Shown here: positions 1-12,300 of the stretch, piece after piece
Numbering within the stretch: position 1 is the first letter of the stretch
Layout: the number at the start of each line of letters is the position of its first letter
Assembly (NCBI GenBank): GCA_017607445.1
Contig: JAEVHH010000001.1
Coordinates: forward strand, 496,001 to 560,000
Direction: 5' to 3'
From: Histoplasma ohiense
Taxonomy: Eukaryota; Ascomycota; Eurotiomycetes; Onygenales; Ajellomycetaceae
Length of the DNA: 64,000 bases
Translations under genes and position numbers: made by a program
The notes under the pieces: model-generated
The model's input: the letters and a program-made list of their open reading frames with translations, nothing else
Database searches by the model: none
Told to the model about the DNA's origin: nothing

Positions 1-2705
1 TGACTACTGAGAACTCAACAAGATTACATGGAAGAACTGATACTCTCTCCCACTCATCAATGAAACACTTGAATGAATAGGAAAAGCAAAATGATTTACA
101 AAGCTCGACATCTCTGCAGCCTTCTATAAGATAAGGATTAATGAAGGTGATGAATGGCTAACTGCTTTTTGTATGCATTACAGATTATATGAATGAATAG
201 TGACCTTCTTTGAATTAGTGAACACTTCAAGCACATTTCAGAAATACATTAACTAGGCTCTACAAGACCTGCTCAATGAGATCATCTCAGTGTACATGAA
301 TGATATTCTGATCTTCATCAATGGACCACTCACTGAGCATTGCAAACATATACAACAAGTGCTTGACCATCTATATAAAGCTGAACTGCAAGTGGACATT
401 GACAAATGTGACTTTGAGACCAAGTCTACAACCTATCTAGAATTCATCATCAAAGCTGAAAAAGATGTATGTATGAATTCTAAGAAGGTGGAAGCAATTC
501 TCAACTGAGAGGCATCAGTCTCAGTAAAAGAAACTAGAAGCTTTCTAGAATTCATCAACTTCTACTGAAGATTCATCAAAGACTTCTTCAATATTGTATG
601 ACCACTGATGAATCTGACCTGGAAAGATGCTGTATTCCAATGGACTGACAAAGTGGACACAGCATTCAAAAAGCTGAAGCATATATTCACAAGTGCCTCA
701 ATGCTGCAATCATTTGATTCAGATAAGCATACAATTCTTGAAACAGACACCTCAGATTATGTAGTAGATGAAGCACTAATGCAATATGATAATGAAGATG
801 TCCTACAACTCTGTGTCTTTATCTTGAAAAAGATGTCATCTGCTGAATGCAACTACAAGATCTACAACAAGGAGCTTCTAGCAATCATACAATGTCTTGA
901 AGAATGGGAGTCCAAACTTATGAGTGTTGAGAAGTTTGAGATTGTTATCAATCATAAGAATTTAGAATACTTCACAATCACTTGTAAGCTCACTGAGAGA
1001 CATATGCATTGATCATTGTTTCTTAGCCATTTTTTGTTCACAATTTGTTATCAATCTGAAGTAGAGAACACTCTTGTGGATGTTCTGTTTCACTGAGAAC
1101 AAGATATGCCATCTGATGATCTAGATGACAGGTGGAAACACTGAGAGCATCAATTAATTGACTCTGTGATCATAGAAAGTTCTACACAATCAGATGAACC
1201 CCACATACATATCAATCAGTTCTGAGCTCAAGAACTCTCATTTGAAGAACAATGGAGACTAGCAGCAGAAGCAGATGAATTCTGACAGCAAGCTGCTGAA
1301 GCTGTACAAAGTAAAGCACCTCAATTCCCTGCAGGCATATACCCAAGAACAGATATCTCAGCATGTTCAATTGATGATGACAACTGCTTACACTTTCAAG
1401 ATAGATGATGGGTCCCTGATTCAGAATTCCTACAAACACAGATCATGCAAGAAATTCATGACTCATTGATGATCAGACACTCAGAACATGAAATCATGTA
1501 CAACATCATCATTCAAGAATTCTACTGATCAGATATGTTGAAAGACATACACTGATTCATATGCAACTGTGATCACTGTGGCTCAGTGACAGCATGATGT
1601 GAACACTGAAAAGAGATGCTGAAGCCTCTATCTGTCTCTGACTGAACTTGATGTGATATAGCTATCAATTTTGCAGTTTTCTTACTCAAAAGTGAAGGTT
1701 CTACAAACATTCTAGTCATTGTTGACTGACTCAGCAAGGATGTAATACTACAGCTCTGTGACAAGATGGACACTGAAGTAGTTGCAGATGTCTTCATCAG
1801 AAGCTCATTCTATCATATACACAGTCTGTCTTCATTTATTGTGTCAGATAGAGACAGTCAATTCATCAGCACACTCTGAGCCTGTATATGCCAATTATTA
1901 AGAATCAAATGAAAGTTATCAACAGTGTACCACTCAGAGACTGATGAAGCTACTGAGAGAATGATACAAACAGTAAAGAACATCCTTCATAAGTTCTGCA
2001 ATTACACACAAGACAACTGAAGCAACCTGCTGCCACATGCTGAGATTGTGATTAACAGTTGAGATTTCACTACAACAGGCATAAGCTCATTCTTTCTTCT
2101 ATATGAATACAACTTAGAGATTCTGAACTTCTCTGAGACTCTCTGAGAAACCATGCACATCTGCAGCTCAATACAGATGACAGAGAACATTGTGAGCAAG
2201 TTGAAGAAAGTCTGCAAATAAGCAGAAGCTTCAATGATCAGCACTCAGCAAGATTATAAGAATCAAATGAATATCAGAAGAAGTTCTGTAACTCAATATC
2301 ATATAGAAGACAAAGTCTGACTGAATCTCAAGAATATAAGAACAGATCACTTCTTGTGTATGCTAGATTATCACCACATCAAATATACAGTGAAGAAAGT
2401 GTTAGACACACATGATTATCAACTCAACATCTCATCTGACATCCATGATGTCTTTCATATGAACCTGCTCCAACCCACAGTCAAGGATTCATTCCCCTCA
2501 CAGAGAACCTTCAATTGACAGCCATCTGTCATTGTAGAAGAAGACAACAAACTCAAGTGGGAAATTGAAGCAATTCTTGACAATAGAATCAACTGCCACC
2601 ACTGCAAATATCTCATCAAATGAATAGAATACAATTGTCTGATCTGAGAACCCATGTCTGTCTTGAAGAACACCACCACTCTCAACATCTACAAGTCCTC
2701 ACTCA
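1..2705 (+). pseudogene. Gypsy-A1 pol remnant (RT, RNase H, integrase, chromodomain)
   Basis: Broken polyprotein on the plus strand. Seen in order: the end of RT (about 290-590); RNase H (about 608-1012, with an ETDTSDY-type motif and the NYKIYNKELLAI segment typical of Gypsy RNase H); an HHCC-like zinc region (about 1450-1600, keeping a CxxC pair); the integrase core (SDRDSQF at about 1847, and the downstream ETDEATERM segment carrying the catalytic Glu); and a C-terminal chromodomain (about 2560-2690, WEIEAILDNR...KYLIK). The chromodomain places it in the chromoviruses, whose integrases are directed to heterochromatin in known members. Many in-frame TGA codons break it. FYRRF, normal after RT, reads FY-stop-RF because CGA became TGA. 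Confidence 0.85.
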
Positions 2706-2724
2706 TTTCAGTAGAGGGGGATAA

Positions 2725-3258
2725 TGTGATAGATTAGCATCTGTTAGTAATTAACTTATGCAATCAACTCCTCTTCTGCACTCACTTGTTTCTGACTGTT
2801 GTGATCTTGCATAACCCTCAATGTTCTTCTGCTCTGTGCTCTGTACTTGTGTAGTCTCTAATGATTCTTCTGCATAGCTTCTTATGTTCCTCTGCTCTGT
2901 GTTTCATGCTTATATAGTCTCTAATGATTCTTCTGTGTAGCTTCTTACATTCTTCTGCTCTGTGTTCTGCACTTGTGTAGTCTCTAATGATTCTTTCATG
3001 TAGCTCTCAATAATTCCTCCACTCCATGTTCCACACTTGTGTAACTTCTAACAATTCTTACATGTACCTCTTAATGTTCTTCCACTCTGTGCTTCACTGT
3101 GGAGCAGCTTCTGATATTCTTCCGCCCTGAACTTTCCTCTATAAAAACCCTCTTTGTATGACCTTTTCTTCTGATTTCTTTTCTCTTTCCTTCCTTAATC
3201 AATTCATAATCTGTAATTAGGATAGTACCAAATCGTTAATCGAAGTACGCCCGTTACA
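2725..3258 (+). repeat. Gypsy-A1 3' LTR with repeated U3 and TATA box
   Basis: 534-bp LTR starting TGTGATAG right after the polypurine tract and ending GTTACA. About 2815-3080 holds roughly four imperfect copies of a unit of about 63 bp (gttcttctgctctgtg... to tctctaatgattcttctg...), probably U3 enhancer-like repeats. A TATA-box match (CTATAAAAA) is at 3139-3147, followed by a pyrimidine-rich stretch. The same LTR recurs at 42657-43190 (+), 56340-56873 (+), 22735-23267 (-) and, in a shorter version, 25953-26359 (-). Confidence 0.88.
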
Positions 3259-4900
3259 GTGTGACAACTGAGCCCATCAGTTGAATTCTTTGATTCAGAG
3301 TGATGCAGTAATATAAAATCATAAACAGATAAAGCTTTCACTCATCTGATCTGATATCTGTTCAGTTTCTTAGTTGTCATAAAGTACTGCAGATTGGCAT
3401 GATCAGATCAGATTTGAATTGAATACTGACTTTTCTTCAGATAGTGTCTTCAATTTTTAAATATTGCTACAATAGTCAAGAGTTCTTTATCATGAATATT
3501 ATAACACATTTCCACATCAATCAACTTTCTTGATCAGAAGACAACTGAATGTCAGTGCTCATCATTCTGCAACTGTGACAGAATAGCAGCAACTGCAAAA
3601 GTGAATACATCAGATTTAATCTGAATACACTGAGCTGAGTCAAAATGAGCTAATAGAGAAGCATGTATAAAGCACAATTTGAGCTCATTGAAAGTGTTTT
3701 GAGCATCTTCTGTCTACATAAAAGTGACTTTTCTTTCCCTCTTCTTGCTCTCTTTTGTAAGTTTAAATAATGAGACTGCAATAGAGGAGAAAGACTTAAT
3801 AAATCACTGATAGAAATTAGCAAAGCTCAAGAAGAATTGAACCTCTTTAATTGATTTAGATGTAGATTATTCCACAATAGTGGAGACTCTGTCTGACTTC
3901 ATCTCAACATCATTTGTATCTATAACAAACCTCAGAAATGAGACTTTGTCCACTTTGAATTCATACTTAGAGAGTTTTGCAAATAGATTCACATGCTTGA
4001 GACATTCTAGCATCTTAGTAACATACACTTTATATTCCTGCTTTGAATTGGAGAATATGAGAATGTCATTCAAATAGACAATGCAACATATATTCAACAA
4101 ATCAGACAAGGTATTGTTAATGTATACTTGAAATGTTGCTGAAGCATTAGCTAGTTCAAATGACATAACTACATATTCAAAATATTCATATCTCATTCTA
4201 AAGACTGTCTTTCAATGATCTTTTGTCACTATAAGTATGCAGTGGTAGGCATCTTGAAGGTCCAGCTTAGTGAATATCTTAGCTTTTGAAAGTCTATCAA
4301 GTAATTCACTTATTAGAGATAGAGAGTATCAGTTCTTGATGATGATTCAATTTAATTCTCAATAGTCTACACAAAGATGAAGTCCATCATCTTTTTTGAG
4401 GATAAAGAGAATCAGTGCATCAGTCAGACTACTGAATGATTGTATCCACTCTTTATCTAATACATTTTTTAAATATTCTCTTAGAGTGGCTAACTCAGTT
4501 TCAGAGAGATTGTATATTGGCATAAATGAAGATTGTACATCAGACTTGAGATCTATATGATGTTTCATCTCTTCTGATCTTTTCACACTTATAGCAGCTT
4601 CTTCTGAGAAGATATGTGTGTATGATATGATATAATTGAATATATCAGTCAGCAAGTCTGAATATGCAGCTGAGAATACATGTGAAGCATGCTTTGAGTC
4701 TTTTGAACATTCTGTAGATAATACTACAAGCATTTCTACTCTAGCTTCATTGAGAACTTCAGCTAAGACATTTTGTTCAGAAATAATTTGAGACTGTTGT
4801 TCATCTTCAGAGCTTCTAAAGAAGAATTGTTCATCTGATCAATCTATAAGAGGATTTGTTTGTCTTAATCAAGAAAATTCTAATACAAGACTGTAGTTCT
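3259..4900 (-). pseudogene. Gypsy-D pol remnant (RT and RNase H start)
   Basis: Minus-strand remnant. The RT N-terminal part is at about 4359-4733 (ILKKDDGLHLCVDY, the RT motif before the catalytic domain). The palm is at 3867-4196 (FELANASATFQ, then YLNDILIFS, where the usual YLDD reads YLND). RNase H begins about 3300-3760. TGA stops between the open pieces sit at conserved Trp/Arg positions. The element family is close to but distinct from Gypsy-C. It is too broken to be translated. Confidence 0.8.
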
Positions 4901-5199
4901 TCATCTTCATTGCATGAAAGAAATGAGATGTCTGCTGTGCATCATTCTTGTGATCAGTGATAGTAGTTGCAATGTTATACTCTTCAAAGAAGCACATTAT
5001 GCATTCATCAATTGATTTGATCATTTTGATTTTATGATGAGCAGCTTCTAGATTGTGATTCTTTGTTCAAAATTTATTGATATAGTTTACTTCTGATTCA
5101 GAGTCTACTAGTGCAAGCATTTTTTGCAGACTCTTAGATGTAGTGAGTTTCACTGTGACAGTGAAGCTTAAGATGTTTTTGCATCAACTTTCTGTGTTT

Positions 5200-6450
5200 A
5201 TGACTGTCATTGTGAGCTGAATGATATATCTTAAGTATTTTTTGAGTTCTTCAAGTTCTTTGTGTCTTTTGTATCAGATTTTGAGTCAGGCTTGGTGTTT
5301 TTGGATTTGTCTTTGAGTTGTTTGAAACACAAATTGATGGTATGTCCTGATCACTTGCAATAACAGCAATATTTTGATTGAGTGGAGTCATTGAACTTTG
5401 TAGTGTCATTTCATCTGTGTTTGTTTTGTGATCTATTATCAGCATTATTTCTGTTGTTAAAGCTTTGAGTGGGGTTTTTGAAATTTGACTTCTCTTTAAG
5501 CTTCTTTCATCTCTCTGACAGATTTGATTCTGTCATTGCAAGTTTATGTAGAGTGGCATCATAGCTTAACTCTTCCAATTTGATTGCATATTTGTTGAAT
5601 TCTCAGCAAATGGAAGGTAGAACTTTCATATAGAGATGTGATTTTCAATGATATTCACTATAAGAATACTGCAGACACTCTTCAATTGATTGTAAGTGTG
5701 AAGCAAATTGTTGAACTGTCTGATCTTTTTGTTGCTCTGTTTTTCAGTACTGTCTATCAGCATCTCAGAAACTTCTATCTGAATCAGTCACTTGACATTG
5801 CATTCAACTAACAGATTCTTCCCATGGTGACAAAGTTCATATATTATGTGTATGTTGATATCAATGTTGTTGCATCTTGACATTGAAATGAGTAACAGCT
5901 TCAATGATCTTTTGATGGTTGTGTTTGTTGTAGTAATCAAGATCACTGATATGGAAAGTGATAGCAGCTGTAACAAAGTTTTTGAATTCTTTCATACTTT
6001 GATCTCAGAACTTTTCCACATCTCTTCAAAAAGAGTGACTGCTCATGTCAGAATCTTGAAGTTTTAATTGCCAAAGTGGTATCTGACTACATCTTTCACT
6101 GACAGTAGTCACAGCACTTTTCACTAAGATGTTGAGTACTTGTAGTGTGACTTTCAGTAGTCTGAGAATACTTGTGATGTTATCACAGTTATCATTCACA
6201 CTAGTTGCATCTCTACTGTGGTTTGAATGTGCTTCTAGTGTATTTTGAGTGGCTGGAATTGTTTCATTCAATTCTTGTAGTAAAGTGTTGCACTGATGTT
6301 GAAGTTCTCACAATTCTTTCTCAGTCTGTAATTTTTTGATTCTTCTGATCACAGCTATCTTCTCAGTCTCAATTGCACTGAAATCTTCAGAGAAGATATT
6401 CTCTTCTGAACTATACTCAGAGTTCAATTTTATAGAAGAAGGTGATGCTT
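5200..6450 (-). pseudogene. Gypsy-D gag remnant with CCHC zinc knuckle
   Basis: Minus-strand gag, broken by TGA stops. At 5327-5368 the translation keeps a retroviral-type zinc knuckle, C-x2-C-x4-H-x4-C, with an internal TGA where Arg or Trp would stand. Upstream on the minus strand are open pieces at 6026-6271 and 6308-6505, the latter Glu/Ser-rich. The 5' start of the same gag is at 20840-20734 (ATG at 20840), beyond the inserted Gypsy-C2. Confidence 0.72.
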
Positions 6451-6455
6451 GTTGT

Positions 6456-6726
6456 TGTAAGAGATGGTTGTAGGTATAATTATGGAAGTAGTGTGAAGTA
6501 TGCATGTAGAATGTTAAGAAGGTAGCAATCTCTATTATTCAAAGCTAATCACTGATCTTCTAATATCTATGGATATCAGTGAGCATTATATAGACGACCA
6601 TCACATGCTACAGCTGTCTATGATGCTGTGTGCTATGTCCCTCTTCATTAATTCTGACATGTTCTGTGTTCTTCTATCATCATATAGCTATTTTCTAATA
6701 TAGATATCTCTGTTGTGTCTATTACA
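6456..6726 (-). repeat. Gypsy-C2 3' LTR
   Basis: 271-bp LTR, TGTAAGAG...CTATTACA on the plus strand; sense is minus. Bases 6727-7377 after it correspond to 7648-8296 of C1: the element's 3' non-coding part plus the first 109 bases (7269-7377) of the antisense gene. Confidence 0.92.
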
Positions 6727-7377
6727 ATTATCTCCCTTCTTCAAAGGCCTGGTCCTCAGAGCTTCTTACTGTAACATGCAAAGTTCATAACATGTGCTGC
6801 ATGGTTAATATTGTATAGAGTTCACAGAATTGGGTTGAATTAATTGTTGAGATTAATTTCAAAGTGTTGCTGTTTCAGAAGAACATTTTTTCATCTTCAG
6901 TGTCATTGCAGTTCAATCATGATTTAGACACAACTTCTGAACCTCTTTCCTTTGACTTCTACATCAAAAATCACACTCCATCAAAAATCATCACCACCAT
7001 CACCACCAATGATTTTTTATTTAAAAAGAATATGTCAATTTATCAAATGAAGTATGCTGTATCCTTCTATGCAATTTTTATTGTGAAATTCAAAGTTTTG
7101 ATTGTGTGGTTGCATTTTCCATTTTGGGTTAAATTTTGTGTTGTTGTAATCTCTTTGATCAACATTGCAATATTGATTTCAAGACCAACATCTGTTTTTC
7201 TTTCTTATTGCTTTTGCTTTTCCTCCTCCTTTGAATAAGGCCTTGATACTAATTAAAGTTATGATAGAATGTCAGAACCAGCTGTTTCCATTGCTGATTT
7301 GAAGTCTATGGAGGGTGATATGCTGTCTGCCATTGAGAGCATTTGCTTGGGTTGTCTGGAGAGATTGCAGAACCCCT

Positions 7378-7647
7378 GTAAGAGATGGTTGTTGGTATAA
7401 TTATGAGAGTAGTGTGAAGTACGCACGTGGGATGTTAAGAAGGTAGCAATCTCTATTATTCAAAGCTAATCACTGATCTTCTAATATCTACAGATATCAG
7501 CGAGCATTATATAGGTGATCTCCACACACTACAGCTGTCTATGGTGCTGTGTGCTATGTCCCTCTTCATTAATTCTGGCATATTCTGTGTTCTTCTATCG
7601 CCATATAGCTATTTTCTAATATAGATATCTCCATTGCATCTATTACA
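7378..7647 (-). repeat. Gypsy-C1 3' LTR
   Basis: 270-bp LTR bounded by TGTAAGAG and TCTATTACA on the plus strand, preceded by TSD acccc at 7373-7377. It keeps several CpGs lost in the other LTR, and lacks some the other keeps. Confidence 0.92.
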
Positions 7648-8190
7648 ATTATCTCCCTTCTTCAAAGACCTGGTTCTCAGAGCTTCTTACTGCAACATGC
7701 GAAGTTCATAACATGTGCTGTGTGGTTAATATTGTATAGAGTTCACAGAATTGGGCTGGATTAATTGTTGAGGTTAATTCTGAAGTATTGCTGTCTCAGA
7801 AGAATGTTTTTCCATCTTCAGTGTCAATGCAGTTCAATCATGATTTAGACACAACTTCTGAACCCCTTTTCTTTGACTTTTACATCAAAAAGTCATACCC
7901 TAACAAAATCATCACCATCATCATCACCAATGATTTTTTATTTAAAAAGAATACATCAATTTATCAAACAAAGTACACTGTATCTTTCTATGCAATTTTT
8001 ATTGCGAAATTCGAAGTTTTGGTTGTGTGGTTGCATTTTCCATTTTGAGTTGAGTTTTGTGTTGTTGCAATCTCTTTGACCAACATTGCAATATTGATTT
8101 CAATCTCCAACATCTGTTTTTCTTTCTTGTTGCTTTTGCTTCTCCTCCTCCTTTGAATAAGGCCTTGGTACTAATTAAAGTTATGATAGA
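7648..8190 (+). other. Gypsy-C1 region between LTR and antisense gene
   Basis: Non-coding stretch between the 3' LTR and the antisense gene. It is a presumed promoter/5' leader for the gene at 8191 or the 3' UTR of the sense transcript. It contains T-rich tracts and a pyrimidine-rich run (8118-8152) just before the start codon. Short open frames here are not convincing as genes. The C2 counterpart is 6727-7268. Confidence 0.5.
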
Positions 8191-9251
8191 ATGTCAGAAC
8201 CAGCTGTTTCTGTTGCTGGTTCGGAGTCTATGGAGGATGATATGCTGTCTGCCATTGAGAGTATTTGCTTGGGTTGTCTGGAGAGGTTGCAGAACCCCCC
8301 AGTATACCCTTGCTTTGTGAATGATGAATGGATATGCTGTCATGCCTGTCATATATCAAATAGAAGTTGTGCTGCTGTAAGTTTTCTTAAACTGAGGTTG
8401 TTATGAGTGCTAACAGATTATAGATGCCTGAGTGCTTTCACAAAATCAATCAATCTTTGATCAATGAATTTCATGAGATGCTGCTCTTCAACAAAGTTCC
8501 AGATGAGAGATTTGCCACATATCAAACTGTCATTGCAAGGTTTGTACTTGACATGCAGGTCTATGAGAATGCAGATGAGGTTCTAGAATTCTATATGAAC
8601 TCTGATGATCTGTTGTCACAGCAGAGTGTGGCATTTAATCATAGCAGCATTTCAGAAAGCATGTTTTTGTGTCCTGCTATTGCATCAGTGTCATCCTTGC
8701 TGGGCCAAGATCTTGGTATGTTATTTGAGTTGACTGATAATGTAGACAAAGATGAGAAAGCAGACAGTTTCATTGAAGTGTTAGAAAGAAACACAGCAGT
8801 ATATTGCTGTTGTTGTATTCAACATTTGACAACATCCCTCCACCATTATTGCAAGTCTGCTGAGGGTCAACACAAAAAATGCAAGCACTGCTTGGTGACA
8901 AAGCACACCTGCATCTCAGTAAGTTATTATTCAAAACAAATGTTTTTATGGTATATAATATTAACTTTCTATTAGATGTCAGCAGATGCTATTGAATTGG
9001 CTCAGGCAGTTATCAATGCTGCTGAGGATCTAATTGTTGCTGGTGTGGATGCTTCAAATGTTAACATTTTGCAGAGCACTGTGACTGCAGTGATTAGATT
9101 CTTTGCTGTGAAGATTCAGAAGATTCAACAAGACAGTTCTTCTGAGGCTCCAGCTGAAATGATGGTTGATGAGATTCTGATGGTTACATTATCAGTTGCA
9201 GCTCCCAAGTCATCATTGAAATGTTGTGCTTCATCAGTTGAGGAAATCTGA
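8191..9251 (+). CDS. Antisense accessory gene of Gypsy-C1: double Cys6-motif protein, three exons
   Basis: Proposed exons 8191-8376, 8424-8918 and 8976-9251 (TGA), giving 318 residues. Introns 8377-8423 (47 nt, GTAAGT...GCTAAC...TAG) and 8919-8975 (57 nt, GTAAGT...TTAAC...TAG) are both phase 0. The protein has two copies of one Cys motif: residues about 27-60 (C-x2-C-x11-C-x8-C-x2-C-x6-C, exon 1) and about 189-225 (C-x2-C-x11-C-x9-C-x2-C-x6-C, end of exon 2). Each copy ends two residues before an intron. The middle is acidic and helical-looking, and exon 3 is Ala/Val-rich. It lies on the strand opposite gag-pol and is convergent with the pol 3' end. The stop at 9251 may be secondary: Gypsy-C2 reads CAG there, and the frame could run on to about 9340, with another TGA on the way. 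The Cys spacing suggests metal binding, but differs from Zn2Cys6 fungal regulators (x6 between the second and third Cys). I do not recognise the family; function unknown. Confidence 0.72.
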
Positions 9252-9379
9252 GATAATAAGCAGGTTTGTCTTGATGACAATTTCTCAAATGACACTGGCC
9301 AAGCTGAGGCAGATCTGTTTTTTAATCTCTGAGTGGAATAAGTATATTCAGCAGTCATTGTCATCTTCTTCATTTTCAT

Positions 9380-12300
9380 TTACTAACTGGCTTCTGATAG
9401 ATTTTATTAAACTGTTTCAAGTACTTCTGACTGTTCATCAAGTTTTTCTCAGATTCCCAAGAATTGTCTGTGTCTGTACAATCTTTTCATTTGACAAGAT
9501 ACTGTGTTTGACTGCAGTACTGACACTTGTCTAATATAGCTTCAACTTCTCATTTCTCTTGTGTGTCTATAATTATCAGTTCTGCTTGCGGGATTTGTCT
9601 GTCGTGTGTGTGATATAGTTTGAGAAGGGAAACATGGAATACAGAATGAATTTCTTTATATTGCAGTGTGAGTTTCAGTTTGTACACCTGCATACTGCAG
9701 ATATCAATTATTTGGAAGAGACTCAAAAATCAATGATCTAGTTTGAGTGAGGATCACAAGATGGATATATTTTTTGCATGCAGCATTACTCAGTCCCCTA
9801 TCTTAAAGCTTTTTGATATATGACACTGATTGTAATACTTTTTCTCAGCTGCTTTGGCAGCTTCCAGGCATTCTCAGATTTTGTTCTCCACTTGCTTCAT
9901 TCATTCCACTTGTTTCATCACTGATTTTGATGCACCTGTGCTTGGGGGTTCCATGTCTATGCAAAGTTCAGTTGGTCGGCCGATCATTGCTTCAGATGGT
10001 GTCATTTTTATCAATGCATGGAAGGTGTTGTTATATGCTCATTGCATCAGAGGAATTCATTCTATTCAATTATCTTGCTGATAGCTGCAATATGTGTGAA
10101 GATAATGTTCAATCATCTGATTCAATTGTTCTGTCTGGCTGTTGGTTTGTGGGTGGAATGCTGTTGATAATTTTTGTTGGACATGAAGCAGGTAACACAA
10201 TGTTGACCAAAACTTGCTATTTATTAATGAATCTCAGTCACTAATAATGTTCGCAGGTAGGTCAAAGTTCTTCACAATTCTTCATACAATAATATCCACA
10301 AGTTCTTCTGCATCTAGCTCTGAAGATGTGGACACAATTATGATTCATTTGATGAATAAATCAACAAATACAACAATAGCATTATAGATTTGACTTCTCT
10401 TTTTATTATCTGGCAGGTCTTCAATAAAGTCCATGCTAATTGTATGTCATTTCTTATCTGGCACTGGATGTGGTTGTAGCAACTCATATGGCTTGTGCTG
10501 TGGTATCTTGACATATTGGCAAACATCACAAGTTCTCACATATTCTGCAATCTCATTGCTCATACCATGCCACAAGTACTTGCATTTGATCACTTTGATG
10601 ATTTTGTCACATTCAAAATGGCCACCTTGAAGATCATTGTGGTTCATTTTCATTATTTCATGTCTTACAGCTTTGTCTTGCAGTATGTAGACTTTATCAT
10701 CTTTTCTGAGCAGATCATCTTTATCTACTGCTCAGATTGAACAATTATCTACACTAGTGTCACTCATCTCTAGTCTTCTGCAAAGTTCAGACATGCTGGT
10801 GTCTCTATTCTGAATCTGCAGTAAGAGTTTGATGATAGATTCAGCTACTTCTTCATGATAGACTGTCTCAGACTCAAATATTTTGACAGCTAGAATTCAT
10901 GATATCAGAGTTTCTAGATTTAACTCTGTAACATCTGTGATCTCATTCTCATTCACAGGTGTGTTCTTTATTCTGCAGGGGTTGTTGTCATCAATGACTA
11001 CAAGCTTCTTCATTCAACAATTTTCATTAGCTTGCAGATTTTTTCACATCATCTTGACACATTGATCTAACTTTGTGTTTTCTTTTGTCTTTAGTGACTT
11101 AAAGATTCTCTTACACAGCTTCTCTTGCAGGATAGAGAGCTCTGTCAAGAGAGCTGTGTGTTTTACAAAATCTGAGTGACAACTTGATGCATCTGTGGGA
11201 TTATTTTTCTCAGAACAGTGCTCTATTTCAAAATTGAATACTGAGAGCATTTCCATCCAGCAAATCTGACATTCATTTAGCTGCTTCATTGTCATGAAGT
11301 GCTGGAGGTTGGCATGGTCAGATAAAACAGTTATTGAGTGTCTGCTATCATGTAAGTAGTGGTGCCATTGCCTGAAAGCTTCTACAATTGGCAACATTTC
11401 TAGATCATATGTTTGATAACATCTTTCTGTTTCTGTGAGCTTTCTAGACCAAAACATGATTGAATGTCAGTGATCATCATTCATTAATTGTGATATTACT
11501 GCAGTGATTGCAACATCAGATCCATCCATTTCTATACAGAGTTTTCACTGCAGATCAAAGTGGATCAACAATGGTGCTTTTGTAAAGCATTCTTTCAACT
11601 GCAAAATTGTGTGCTTGCAGTTTTTGTCTAACTGAACAGATGTGTTATTCTTCCTCCTTTTCATTTTGTAACCTTTTAACAATTTGGTCAGGGGTGCCGT
11701 TATTATTGAGAACTTGTATATGAATCAATGATAGAAATTGACAAATTCTAGAAATATTTGCAATTCATTTATAGTTCATGGTTCTGGCCAATTTAGAATT
11801 GTGTCAACACAGCATTTCTCAACAGTAATGCTCTGTGTGGTAACCACAAAACTCAAAAATCCAATTTCTGTTGCATGGAATGTACATTTACTAAGTTTGG
11901 CATATAGTCTCCATCATCTTAACTGTTCCAGCACATTCTTAACATGGATGACATGTTCATCAAGTGTGTTTGAATAGATTATGATATCATCAAGGTAAGC
12001 CATGCAATATATGTCTAAAAGGTCGCTGAGGGCTTTGTTGATATAAGATTGAAAGATTGCAGAGGCATTGGTTAGCTCAAAAGGTAAGACTAGATATTCA
12101 AAGTGTTCATATCATGTTCAAAATGCTGTTTTCCATTCATCCTCTGCTTGTATGTGAATTCTATGATATGTGTCTCTAAGATTCAGTTGTGTATATATTT
12201 TGGCACCTGCTAATCTATCAAGTATTTCACTTATCAAGGGCAGTGGATATTGATTCTTGACTGTTATTTCATTCAATCCTTGATAATCCACACAAAGATG

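Larger units (their letters stand above)
1..3258 (+). mobile_element. Gypsy-A1, chromovirus LTR retrotransposon, 3' part
   Basis: The right part of a Ty3/Gypsy element: the window opens inside reverse transcriptase, then RNase H, integrase, a chromodomain, a polypurine tract (about 2712-2724, AGAGGGGGATAA type) and the 3' LTR. It matches Gypsy-A2 (42657-56873) along its length. Its right end abuts decayed Gypsy-D sequence at 3259, so A1 is inserted in D; the TSD would be the five bases at 3259-3263 (gtgtg), and the partner copy is off the window. It is heavily decayed by transitions, and almost every Trp or CGA Arg codon expected in the family reads TGA. Confidence 0.9.

Noticed and set aside
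1573..2688. Minus-strand ORFs opposite Gypsy-A integrase (1573-1797, 2002-2244, 2455-2688, and the same in 55188-56303)
   Set aside because: They recur only because the pol sequence recurs. They are shadows of the decayed sense gene, where loss of CpG and CC removes antisense stops.
6864..7238. Gene at 6864-7238 and its counterpart 7788-8048
   Set aside because: The frame is open in C2 but broken in C1, the composition is low-complexity (Phe/Ile/Ser-rich), and it lies in the non-coding part between LTR and antisense gene.
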